A DNA stretch of 64,000 bases from UBA6912 sp041611095 (lineage in GTDB: Bacteria > Actinomycetota > Acidimicrobiia > Spongiisociales > UBA5794), in the NCBI GenBank assembly GCA_041611095.1, contig JBFINP010000008.1, positions 6,898 through 70,897 of the forward strand, given 5' to 3'. The notes beneath the pieces are model-generated. The model was not told where the DNA came from and did no database searches. It saw only the letters and a program-made list of their open reading frames with translations. A program made the translations under genes and the position numbers. Shown one piece after another: positions 7,970-15,705 of this stretch. Position 1 is the first letter of the stretch, and each line of letters starts with the position of its first letter.

Positions 7970-8900
7970 GGCTGAACCCCATCATCCGGTTGAGCTGTTC
8001 GCGGAAGAGGGCGCCGGCCATGTACTTTCCGGCATCGTGGCGCCACGCCCCCGGGTTGACCTGATGGATGTCGATCACGGTTTCGTCACCACCTCTTCGA
8101 TAGTCGTTGGCGATCGCCGGATCGAGGCCTGCCACCGGATCCAGGCGGTCGTACACGTTCACCCAGTCACCCCGAACCTTCTCCGACGGAAAGCCGTCGT
8201 CGCGAGACCAGCCCGGCTGGAGCTTGTCTTGGATCTCGTCCAGCCCGAGCGGGCTCCCGATCGTGATATAGCCGTCGACGGCCGGGCAATCGTCGACACG
8301 CTTCAGGCAGTCGTACGAGATCACCGTTCCCATGCTGTGGGCGACGACCACATGCGGCCCTGGCCGGTCGGCGCCTCGCTTGACCGCATCGACGAACCGG
8401 TTCCGGATCTCGTCCTGGCACAGGAAATTCTCCGCTTCGCGTGGGGTGGTCTCGCTGTTGAAGAGGTAATGGTGCACATCCTTGAGGAACACCTTCATGA
8501 GGCGGCGCTTGACCGCCCACGGCAGGGGGATACGCTCGAACTCGGCCCCGATGTCCTCGATCGGTGGGGTGAACTGGTCGTCACCCTCGGCATCGAAGTT
8601 GAGCCGGCCCCGGAGCGTTGCGATCCAGGCTTCCTCGGAGGCCTCGACGCCGATGACCATCTGGTCGACGTCGACTTCGGGCTCGTCGAGCTCCATCGTC
8701 GTGTCGGCGCTCTCGTGCGAGCCGGCCATCTCGTCTGGCGCCGCATACATGATGTCGGCCCAATAGACCATCTCCGCCGTCACGCCACGCGCACCGAGGT
8801 CGATGCCGTCGTTGTCCGCTACGAGTCGTTTCCAGAGCCGGAGCAGGTCCTCGATCGCCGGTTTGTTGCCGATGCCGTGTATGAACGTGATGTGCGCCAT
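7962..8900 (-). CDS. Alpha/beta hydrolase (PGAP1/DUF676-like esterase)
   Basis: A 312-residue alpha/beta hydrolase. It opens with the oxyanion-hole strand ITFIHGIGNKP, has the nucleophile elbow VVAHSMGT (S189), a likely acid in NVYDRLDPVAG (D254) and a histidine in WRHDAGKY (H288). A large insertion (about 60-150) forms a cap. The ATG at 8900 is chosen over 8924 because a TAGGCT -10-like hexamer lies 7 bases upstream and the extra eight residues are not hydrolase-like. It lies between the TIR-like/TPR and TPR/protease genes, 42 bases after one and overlapping the other. That placement suggests an effector enzyme, possibly a lipase or esterase, within the module. Confidence 0.83.
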   Translation of the reverse strand: MAHITFIHGIGNKPAIEDLLRLWKRLVADNDGIDLGARGVTAEMVYWADIMYAAPDEMAGSHESADTTMELDEPEVDVDQMVIGVEASEEAWIATLRGRLNFDAEGDDQFTPPIEDIGAEFERIPLPWAVKRRLMKVFLKDVHHYLFNSETTPREAENFLCQDEIRNRFVDAVKRGADRPGPHVVVAHSMGTVISYDCLKRVDDCPAVDGYITIGSPLGLDEIQDKLQPGWSRDDGFPSEKVRGDWVNVYDRLDPVAGLDPAIANDYRRGGDETVIDIHQVNPGAWRHDAGKYMAGALFREQLNRMMGFSRG

Positions 8901-8907
8901 GGCGACG

Positions 8908-8913
8908 AGCCTA
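8908..8913 (-). promoter_or_regulatory. Possible internal -10 element
   Basis: TAGGCT (minus strand) lies 7 bases upstream of the ATG at 8900, inside the 42-base gap after the first operon gene. It may allow separate leaderless expression of the hydrolase and protease. Confidence 0.3.
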
Positions 8914-8942
8914 CGCAGCATCACGGAGCACCGCGCTTTGCC

Positions 8943-10292
8943 TCAGCCGTCCGACTCCTGCGCTCGCCCGGCGAGCGCCGTCTCGATCGGACCGAACCAC
9001 TCGATGGGCTCACCGCGCACCTGCCGCACATCGCGGATGAGCCGGAGGTTGCGCAGCGTCGTCTCCGGTTCCCACACCTCGCGGATCATCGCCAATGCAT
9101 CGGCACCGTGCCTCATCGCCGCCGTCTCGTCGGAGGCGATCACGGCCAATTCGAGGAGGGTCGCATGGTCCCAGTAGTCGGGCTGGCCGGTGGCGACGCG
9201 TCGCATCGCGGCGTACCGCACCACCGGCAGCAGCTCGGCTTGCCGAGGGTCGGGCGGGTCGGTGAACTCCATCAGGGTCACCGCGTTGATGCCGGGATAG
9301 GCATCACGCCAGTCCGCCTCGAAGCCCTTCAGGTAGGCGTCGATGGCCTCTTTGAGGCTGCCGATGGCAAGAAGCTGGTTCTCGTCGTCCTTGTGCCGCT
9401 GCCAGCGGTCCTTGTAGACCCTGCCGAGCAGCCCGTAGGTCTCGCTGCTCGCCCCCCGCTCCTCGATGACCGCAAGCAGGATCTGCTCGGCCTCCTCTCC
9501 ACGCTCCAGGCGGTTCAACGCCAACGCCAGCTGCTCGCGCACCATCACCGAGCGGGCGATCGGCTCCGGCATCGCCGCAACGAACTCGACCATGCGCTCC
9601 CACGCCTTGACGGCGCGGAACGACAGGAAGACGTCGATGGCCACGCCCAGCTCCAGGTTGCCGGGTTCGCCCAGCTCGGCCAGCACGGCCTCGACGCTCT
9701 CCACACCCTCGCTGCGGGCCTTGGTGAGCTGCTGCTTGACATCGTTTGCGTACTCGACGCGATCGCGAAAGACGTCCGTCTTGAGCCGGCTGATGTCGGC
9801 TGGAGCCAGGTCGCTGACGAGTTGAAAGACGGGGCTGTCGGTGGCGTCGGAGCGGGCCGCGCCGAGCGCAGCGGCGAGCGCAGCGGAATCGGCGCCCGCC
9901 GACGCCGGCGTGCCGCTCTCCAGCGAGTACGCCACGGCGCGAAGCTGGGCGACGTCGAAAGGCAGCCGGCCACCGCGCCAGTACATGGCCACGGTGGTCT
10001 GGGGGCGGATCGCGTGCCGGACGCCGAGCTCGTAGAAGACGTTGGCGTTCGCCGTCGTCAGGTCGGCCACCGCGTAGTCGCACAAGATGAGGCGCTCGTA
10101 CATCGCCTTGTGGATGACGCCACCGGATGCCTCGTCATCGGCGCGGATCGGCTCCATCCCGGCCTGCCGGATCCCGGGTTCGATGATGTCGTGGTAGACC
10201 GCGTCGAAGTCGATCGAACCCCCCGAGGAGTCCGGCTTCACCCCAAAGGGCATCACGACGAAGCAGAGTGGTGCCCGCGGTCCGTGGATCAC
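8943..10292 (-). CDS. TIR/deoxyribosyltransferase-like domain + TPR (TRAFs-binding-type) protein
   Basis: A 449-residue cytosolic protein and first gene of the triad. Residues 8-125 form a Rossmann-like domain of the nucleoside-2-deoxyribosyltransferase/TIR-like class: CFVVMPFG, then ADLTTANANVFYELGVRHA with a candidate catalytic glutamate (E88). The rest is helical repeats that include the block at 287-340 (GLLGRVYKDRW ... YPGINAVTL). This architecture resembles proteins annotated with the MAP3K TRAFs-binding domain (DUF4071). TIR-like domains of this type can cleave or sense nucleotides such as NAD, which is knowledge of the superfamily and not shown here. The GTG start has an AAGGAGG site. 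Confidence 0.82.
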   Translation of the reverse strand: MIHGPRAPLCFVVMPFGVKPDSSGGSIDFDAVYHDIIEPGIRQAGMEPIRADDEASGGVIHKAMYERLILCDYAVADLTTANANVFYELGVRHAIRPQTTVAMYWRGGRLPFDVAQLRAVAYSLESGTPASAGADSAALAAALGAARSDATDSPVFQLVSDLAPADISRLKTDVFRDRVEYANDVKQQLTKARSEGVESVEAVLAELGEPGNLELGVAIDVFLSFRAVKAWERMVEFVAAMPEPIARSVMVREQLALALNRLERGEEAEQILLAVIEERGASSETYGLLGRVYKDRWQRHKDDENQLLAIGSLKEAIDAYLKGFEADWRDAYPGINAVTLMEFTDPPDPRQAELLPVVRYAAMRRVATGQPDYWDHATLLELAVIASDETAAMRHGADALAMIREVWEPETTLRNLRLIRDVRQVRGEPIEWFGPIETALAGRAQESDG

Positions 10293-10352
10293 GTCGTGGC
10301 GCCTCCTTTCGCAGTCTGACGCTACTCGTCGCCCGCTCGGCGCAGCCCGCCG

Positions 10353-11144
10353 TCAGAGCGTTGCGTGGATCGACGTGGCGGCGATGCCCAGCAACCGCTT
10401 CACCTGGAGAGAGAACTGATCCGGGGCTCCCGTCGTGAGGTACCCGGTCCCGCCGGCGTCGCCTCCGAGCAGACCGTTGCGTTCCAGCACCCTTCCGAGC
10501 TGACGAGCGACGGCGGGGGCCGGGTCGATCAGTCTCACCTCGTCACCGAGGATCCTGCGGATCGGTTCGGCGATGAACGGGTAGTGGGTGCATCCCAAGA
10601 CCAGCGTGTCGATCCCTGCGGCGAGCATGGGCGTGAGGTGGGCGGCGAGCGCCTGTTCGACTCGAAGTCCATCGAGCTCGCCGGCCTCGATCAACTCCAC
10701 GAGTCCCGAGCCGGGACGCTCGATCACGCGAACGTCGTTGGCGTGGCGATCGACCACCGAGGCATACAGCTCGCCCTGGAAGGTCGCCGTCGTGGCGAGC
10801 ACGCCGACGACGCCGCGGTCGGACTGCTCGGCGGCGGGTTTGACGGCGGGTTCCATGCCCACGAACGGAACGGTCGGAAACACCTCGCGCAACTCGTGGA
10901 GTGCTGCCGCGGAGGCCGTGTTGCACGCAACGACGACGGCCTTGACCCCGCGCCCGAGCAGGTGGCCGGCCACGGTGAAGGCGCGGGCCCGTACCTCTTC
11001 GAGACTGCGGTCGCCGTACGGCGCGAACCCCTGGTCGGCGAGGTAGATGATGCCCTCGCCGGGGAGCTGGCGATGGATCTCACGTAGGATGGAAAGCCCG
11101 CCCACACCGGAGTCGAAGACCCCCACCGGCCGCACGTCGCCCAT
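10353..11144 (-). CDS. murI: Glutamate racemase
   Basis: A 263-residue enzyme interconverting L- and D-glutamate for peptidoglycan synthesis. The full family pattern is present: VGVFDSGVGGLS at the N-terminus, the first catalytic cysteine in VVACNTASA (C74), and the second in LGCTHYPF. Length is normal. A TAACCT hexamer 7 bases before the ATG and the absence of a Shine-Dalgarno point to a leaderless message. It lies 10 bases upstream of the metX stop, in the same direction, so the two may share a transcript. Confidence 0.95.
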   Translation of the reverse strand: MGDVRPVGVFDSGVGGLSILREIHRQLPGEGIIYLADQGFAPYGDRSLEEVRARAFTVAGHLLGRGVKAVVVACNTASAAALHELREVFPTVPFVGMEPAVKPAAEQSDRGVVGVLATTATFQGELYASVVDRHANDVRVIERPGSGLVELIEAGELDGLRVEQALAAHLTPMLAAGIDTLVLGCTHYPFIAEPIRRILGDEVRLIDPAPAVARQLGRVLERNGLLGGDAGGTGYLTTGAPDQFSLQVKRLLGIAATSIHATL

Positions 11145-11151
11145 GGGCGGG

Positions 11152-11157
11152 AGGTTA
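11152..11157 (-). promoter_or_regulatory. -10 element, leaderless promoter of murI
   Basis: TAACCT (minus strand) lies 7 bases upstream of the murI ATG. It overlaps the last bases of the upstream metX gene. Confidence 0.35.
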
Positions 11158-12333
11158 CCGACTGCCGCCGCCCCCGCCCTGGTTCAACGTGTCGACGAGA
11201 TGGGGCGTGAACAGCTCCGGTTCGACGAGAAACGAGTCGTGCCCTTTGTCGGAATGTACGGTGATCCACCGGTACGGCACGTCGGCGAGCTCGAGGAAAC
11301 GCGCCATCTCTGCCTGTTCATCCGGATAGAAACAGACGTCGGAGTCGATCGAGAAGACCATGTACCGCTGGTGCTTGCACCGCGTGAACAGCTCGGTGAA
11401 GTCGTCGAGGCCCGCCTCGGCGACCAGGTCGACCGTCTGCCACGCCTTCATGATCCGCAAGTAGCTGTTGGCATCGAACCGTCTGACGAACTTCTGCCCC
11501 TGGTGCCACATGTACGACTCCAAGACATGGTTGAGCCCGTACGTGCCCGGGCCCTCACTGTGGTCGAGCACCTCGTCGCGAGCCCGATCCTCGAGGGAGC
11601 GAAGCGAGACGAACGTCTTGTGGCCGATCATCCTGGCGAGCCCCAACCCGCCGTCGGGAGGCGCCGAGCCGTAGTAGTCGCCGCCGAGGAAACGGGGATC
11701 GTTCTCGATCGCGTTGATCTGCTCGAAGTTGTGGATGAGCTGCAGCGCCGTGGTTCGCACCCCCGTTGCGATCGGGATGACGACGTCGACGAGATCGGGG
11801 TAGCGGGTGGCGAGCGACAGCACCATGAGGCCGCCCGTGGAGCCCCCGACGGCGGCATGCAGCTTGCTGATGCCGAGATGCCGGAACAACGGCAGGTGGG
11901 CATCGACCATGTCAGCGAAGCACACGTCGGGGAAGCTCGACGCATAGGGCTCACCGGTCGCCGGGTCGATCGACGTCGGACCGGTCGATCCGTAGCAGCC
12001 CCCCAGGTAGTTGGCGCAGATGACGAAGAACCGATCGGTATCGAGGGCCCTGCCGGGCCCGATGAAGCTGTCCCACCAGCCGACGTGCGCCTCCTCGGTC
12101 CAACGGTCGCCGACGCCGGCGACCGACGGGTTGTAGCCCGCAGCGTGCTGGCTTCCCGTCAGCGCATGGAACACGACGATGGCGTTGGAGGCATCGGCAT
12201 CGAGTGCGCCGTACGTCTCGTAGGCCAGGGTGACCTCGCTGAGCTCGGCGCCACATTGGAGCCGGAACGGGTCGTCCGGCGACCCGAATGTGAAGAACCG
12301 GGTTTCGACCCGTCCGACACTCGTCTCGCTCAC
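11155..12333 (-). CDS. metX: Homoserine O-acetyltransferase
   Basis: A 392-residue alpha/beta-hydrolase-fold acyltransferase of the MetX family, which acetylates L-homoserine from acetyl-CoA in methionine synthesis. Family blocks are clear: LAYETYG, VVFHALTGS, a WWD..IGPG.ALDT.RFFVIC.N.LGG stretch, the nucleophile elbow GGSTGG (S165), and C-terminal acid and histidine in SIDSDVCFYP and KGHDSFL. The elbow has Thr where Met is common (GGSMGG). The GTG at 12333 is chosen because GGAGAGGGAG precedes it. The open frame extends further upstream, but only antisense to the cyclase. The partner enzyme MetY is encoded at 50675. Confidence 0.93.
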   Translation of the reverse strand: MSETSVGRVETRFFTFGSPDDPFRLQCGAELSEVTLAYETYGALDADASNAIVVFHALTGSQHAAGYNPSVAGVGDRWTEEAHVGWWDSFIGPGRALDTDRFFVICANYLGGCYGSTGPTSIDPATGEPYASSFPDVCFADMVDAHLPLFRHLGISKLHAAVGGSTGGLMVLSLATRYPDLVDVVIPIATGVRTTALQLIHNFEQINAIENDPRFLGGDYYGSAPPDGGLGLARMIGHKTFVSLRSLEDRARDEVLDHSEGPGTYGLNHVLESYMWHQGQKFVRRFDANSYLRIMKAWQTVDLVAEAGLDDFTELFTRCKHQRYMVFSIDSDVCFYPDEQAEMARFLELADVPYRWITVHSDKGHDSFLVEPELFTPHLVDTLNQGGGGGSR

Positions 12334-12409
12334 GATGGCTCCCTCTCCAAAGCGCCACGATAGGTCGGGCGGCAGCCGGCGGCGACACCTCGCGTGGCGG
12401 CGCTCACGG

Positions 12410-12415
12410 TACGCT
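12410..12415 (+). promoter_or_regulatory. -10 element, leaderless promoter of the cyclase gene
   Basis: TACGCT ends 8 bases before the GTG at 12424, and there is no Shine-Dalgarno. It lies in the short divergent region shared with metX. Confidence 0.4.
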
Positions 12416-12423
12416 GAGCGCCC

Positions 12424-13680
12424 GTGCGAGGTTGGCTGCGCAACAAACTGGGCCACCGGTTCGATCCTGAGATCGAGCGGGCGTACCGCGAGTACCGCAC
12501 GGCCCAGATCATCCCGTTCGAGCGGCTCGCCGCCGTGGCCGGCACGGTGTCGGTCATCGGCCTGGTGTGGTGGGACTTGCAGGTCCAGGCGTCGCTCGTA
12601 TCGACGACCTTGACGATGCGCATCATCATCGCCGGGGTCCTCCTGCTGCTGCTCGGCATCACATTCACCCCGTTGGGCCGGTACCACCTGGTGCTCCAGT
12701 TCCTGTCCACCGTGACCGTCATCGGAGGGTTCTGCTGGATCCTGTTCGAGCTTCCCGACGGCTACCTCGTCGGACTCGCCGGACTCACGCTGTCGGTCGC
12801 GTTGCTGCCGCTGCTCGCAACGACGCTGACCACGATGATCCTCCTGGGGGCCGTTGCGATCTGGGTGCCGAACCTCTTTCTGGCCGCCGCCTATGCACCA
12901 CGGTTCACCTTCGTGAACCTCAACACGTGGATGGTCCTGGCCGTTGGGCTCGCCGTCGCATTCTGGGTCGTGCTCGACATGGTCAACCGGCGTCTCTTCA
13001 TCGCCGAGCGGGAGCTGGCAGCCGAGCAGGAGCGATCGGATCAGCTGCTCAAGAACGTCCTCCCCGAAGAGATCGCCGAGCGGCTCAAGCGGTCGAGCGA
13101 GTCCGTCTCCGCCCGGTTCGATGCCGTCACGATCCTCTTCGCGGACGTCGTCGGCTTCACGGCGTTCGCTCGGCAGCGTGAGCCCGATGTGGTCGTCGAT
13201 CTGCTGAATGCGTTGTTCTCGCGTTTCGACGACCTCGTCGCGGTCCACGGGCTGGAGAAGATCAAGACCATGGGAGACGGCTACATGGTCGCCGGCGGGG
13301 TCCCGACTCCGCGAACCGACCACGCCGCGGCGGTGGCGACCTTGGCGATCGACATGGTTGCCGCCACCGAGGCGTTCCGGCGGGAGCGAGGCGTCGACTG
13401 GGAGATCCGGATCGGCGTCCACACCGGTTCGGTGGTGGCCGGAGTGATCGGCAAGCACAAGTTCGCCTACGACCTCTGGGGGGACGCAGTCAACGTCGCC
13501 AGCCGGCTGGAGTCCTCAGGCGTCCCGGGCCGCATCCAGATCTCCGAGACGACGGCACAGGCGCTCGGGTCGGCCTTCGTCCTGGAGACGAGGGGTGCCG
13601 TGGCGCTCAAGAACCGCGGCGACCTTGCGACGTTCTTCGTCGTCGGCCACGAGCCACAGTTGAGCCCGCAGCACTCGTAG
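12424..13680 (+). CDS. Membrane class III adenylate cyclase
   Basis: A 418-residue protein with six hydrophobic segments (about residues 36-185), a short coiled linker (190-225) and a C-terminal class III cyclase catalytic domain (about 230-410). The two metal-binding aspartates are in ILFADVVGFT (D241) and KTMGDGYM (D285). Purine-specificity positions are K281 and D350 (YDLWGD), the pair that selects ATP, so cAMP is the expected product. The transition-state residues N357 and R361 are present in NVASRLE. Sensor input would come through the six-helix membrane region. The gene is monocistronic and divergent from metX. Confidence 0.92.
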   Translation: MRGWLRNKLGHRFDPEIERAYREYRTAQIIPFERLAAVAGTVSVIGLVWWDLQVQASLVSTTLTMRIIIAGVLLLLLGITFTPLGRYHLVLQFLSTVTVIGGFCWILFELPDGYLVGLAGLTLSVALLPLLATTLTTMILLGAVAIWVPNLFLAAAYAPRFTFVNLNTWMVLAVGLAVAFWVVLDMVNRRLFIAERELAAEQERSDQLLKNVLPEEIAERLKRSSESVSARFDAVTILFADVVGFTAFARQREPDVVVDLLNALFSRFDDLVAVHGLEKIKTMGDGYMVAGGVPTPRTDHAAAVATLAIDMVAATEAFRRERGVDWEIRIGVHTGSVVAGVIGKHKFAYDLWGDAVNVASRLESSGVPGRIQISETTAQALGSAFVLETRGAVALKNRGDLATFFVVGHEPQLSPQHS

Positions 13681-13702
13681 GTGGGCCGCCGCCGAATACG
13701 CG

Positions 13703-13708
13703 TACGAT
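13703..13708 (+). promoter_or_regulatory. -10 element, leaderless promoter
   Basis: TACGAT ends 6 bases before the GTG start at 13715, with no Shine-Dalgarno. Confidence 0.4.
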
Positions 13709-13714
13709 CAGATC

Positions 13715-14650
13715 GTGCGAATCTTCGTGGCAGGCGCCACGGGCGTCATCGGCCGTCGCCTGGTCCCGCGCCTGATCGACGAGGGACATGAGGTGATCGG
13801 GACGACACGCGACCTCCGGCGTGCCGAGGACCTCGCAGGCGCCGGCATGGCGGTCGCAGTGGTCGACGCCCTCGACGCCGCCGCGCTGCGGGGGTCCATC
13901 GTGACGGCCCGGCCGGACGTGGTGATCAACCAGCTCACTGCGCTGCCGCAGTCCTTCTCCGATCCGCGGGAGGGTGCTCGCGCAGCCAAGGCCACGAACC
14001 GGCTGCGCAGCGAGGCCTCGAAGACGATCATGGCCGCCGCCGCGGCCGCTGGATCGAGCCGGGTCGTCGCCCAGAGCATCTCCTTCGTCCTGCGGCCCGG
14101 AACCGACGTCCGCAATGAGGACGACCCCCTCTACACCGATGCCCCGGCTGCGCACGGGGCGGTGGTGCGCGCCGTGGCGGACCTCGAGCGAGCCACCCTC
14201 GAGGGCGACGTTCCGGGGGTCGTGCTGCGCTACGGGGCGATCTACGGTGCCGGCACGTACTTCGCTCCCGATGGCGGCTACGTCGAGATGATCGTGCGGC
14301 GCCGGCTGCCCATCATCGGCGCAGGGCGAGGCATGCAGAGCCACCTCCACATCGACGATTGCATCGACGCGACCGTCAGGGCACTCGAGGTCGCACCCGG
14401 TGTCTACAACGTCGTCGACGAAGCCCCGGCGGCGGCCACCGAGTGGATCCCGCTCCTGGCGGAGCTTGCCGGCGCCAAGCCGCCACGACGGGTTCCCCGC
14501 CTTCTCTTCTCGCTCGGACCACTCACCGTGTTGCGCTACCTCATCGACGAGCAACCACCCGTGTCGGGCGAGCGGTTCCGCAGCACCGCAGGATGGACGC
14601 CACGCCACGGCGACTGGCGAGCCGGCCTCACCGCCCTGTTCACCAGCTGA
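13715..14650 (+). CDS. NAD-dependent epimerase/dehydratase family protein
   Basis: A 311-residue extended short-chain dehydrogenase-like protein. The N-terminal Rossmann motif FVAGATGVIGRRL (GxxGxxG) binds NAD(P). Downstream are a VVAQSISFVLRPG strand in the active-site region and LRYGAIYGAGTYF, typical of atypical SDRs. The usual YxxxK catalytic pair is not evident, since the tyrosine position reads AHGAVVRAVADLE. It may therefore be an atypical SDR with another chemistry. The substrate cannot be read from sequence. It is followed by the EVE gene in the same direction with a 63-base gap. Confidence 0.85.
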   Translation: MRIFVAGATGVIGRRLVPRLIDEGHEVIGTTRDLRRAEDLAGAGMAVAVVDALDAAALRGSIVTARPDVVINQLTALPQSFSDPREGARAAKATNRLRSEASKTIMAAAAAAGSSRVVAQSISFVLRPGTDVRNEDDPLYTDAPAAHGAVVRAVADLERATLEGDVPGVVLRYGAIYGAGTYFAPDGGYVEMIVRRRLPIIGAGRGMQSHLHIDDCIDATVRALEVAPGVYNVVDEAPAAATEWIPLLAELAGAKPPRRVPRLLFSLGPLTVLRYLIDEQPPVSGERFRSTAGWTPRHGDWRAGLTALFTS

Positions 14651-14713
14651 AACGACGCCGCCATCTGGAGCGCCGTCTGGCGCGACCCGGATGCGCTCTG
14701 CTACCAATCCCCC

Positions 14714-15181
14714 ATGCGCTACTGGCTGATGAAATCCGAACCCGCCGACTACTCCATCGACGATCTCGCCCGTGACGGCGTGACGCATTGGGATGGCGTC
14801 CGCAACTACCAGGCGCGAAACCTGATGCGCGATGAGCTGCGCGTCGGCGATCGCGTCCTCTTCTACCACTCGAATGCCAAGCCGCCGGCGGTGGTCGGTG
14901 TGGCCGAGGTCACTCGTGAGGCGTACCCGGACCACACCCAGTTCGACCCCGACGACACGCACTTCGATCCCAAGTCCGACCCCGAGGACCCGCGCTGGAT
15001 CATGGTCGACGTCCGGTTCGTGGAGAAACTCCCCCGTGAGGTGGGCCTGCCCGAGCTGAAGACATACCCGGAGCTCGCCGGGATGGTGCTCCTGAATCGC
15101 TCCCGGCTCTCGGTCCAGCCGGTGACCGAGGAGGAGTATGACTTCATCCTCGCTCGGAGCGCGGAGCCGGGGCCCGAGTGA
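14714..15181 (+). CDS. EVE domain protein
   Basis: A 155-residue EVE (PUA-like) domain protein. It carries the diagnostic opening MRYWLMKSEPADYS, the DGVRNYQARNLMR motif and the VLFYHSNAKPPAVVGVAEV core. EVE domains resemble YTH/PUA folds and bind modified nucleobases in RNA or DNA. In bacteria they appear as stand-alone proteins and within restriction systems. Nothing nearby is a nuclease, so this looks like the stand-alone housekeeping form. Its stop overlaps the GTG of the next gene by 4 bases. Confidence 0.9.
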   Translation: MRYWLMKSEPADYSIDDLARDGVTHWDGVRNYQARNLMRDELRVGDRVLFYHSNAKPPAVVGVAEVTREAYPDHTQFDPDDTHFDPKSDPEDPRWIMVDVRFVEKLPREVGLPELKTYPELAGMVLLNRSRLSVQPVTEEEYDFILARSAEPGPE

Positions 15182-15690
15182 CCGGGGGCGCGTCGGCGTG
15201 GCTGCGGCCTCTGATCGACGAACTCGACGGGCCCTCCCGGGATTTCTGCAGCTACCTCGCCGACCTCCTCGACGAGCTGGAGCTCCCGGCGCTCGACACC
15301 GCCCGATGTCGCGCTCGCGCCATGGATGGAGGACACGAGATCACCCTCGCCCATCGCAACGGCGATACGGTCGAGATCGCCGTCATGGACGAGATCGTGG
15401 TCTCGTACGGAGTCGAGCACGAGCACTTCGCCCGGGACGACACCGACCTCGGCAGGGTATGGCCCTTTCACGAGGACGGGCACATCGCACAGGCCCTGGA
15501 GTTCGTCGGCTACTTGATGACAGGGAGGATCGAGCTGCACGTGTGGCGGCGGCCACTGGCGATCAAGACCCGCTCTTTCTGGATCGCCGACGACGGCCGG
15601 CCCGAACTCTTCTTGCGAGGCAGCACCATAGGGCCCTTCTTCGGATGGAGCTCGGAGCCCGAGATCTATCGCTTCGACTTCACGGTGTGA
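15178..15690 (+). CDS. Hypothetical protein coupled to the EVE gene
   Basis: I do not recognise the family. It is a 170-residue cytosolic protein with a helical N-terminus and a beta-rich remainder with many aromatic residues (MDEIVVSYGVEHEHF, RSFWIADDGRPELFLRG). No signal peptide or membrane segment is present. The GTG start overlaps the EVE stop (GTGA), so the two are translationally coupled. The gene converges on the broken sulfatase-modifying-factor gene, with 15 bases between them. Confidence 0.72.
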   Translation: MTGGASAWLRPLIDELDGPSRDFCSYLADLLDELELPALDTARCRARAMDGGHEITLAHRNGDTVEIAVMDEIVVSYGVEHEHFARDDTDLGRVWPFHEDGHIAQALEFVGYLMTGRIELHVWRRPLAIKTRSFWIADDGRPELFLRGSTIGPFFGWSSEPEIYRFDFTV

Positions 15691-15705
15691 GCTGCGTTGG
15701 CGGGT

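Noticed and set aside
7590..10319. Long plus-strand open frame (909 codons) antisense to the triad
   Set aside because: It is the mirror of three minus-strand genes with clear domain motifs; the translated product shows no family pattern and its composition is typical of GC-rich shadows.
12334..13458. Upstream extension of the metX reading frame
   Set aside because: It lies antisense to the adenylate cyclase, has no MetX similarity, and a good ribosome binding site marks GTG 12333.
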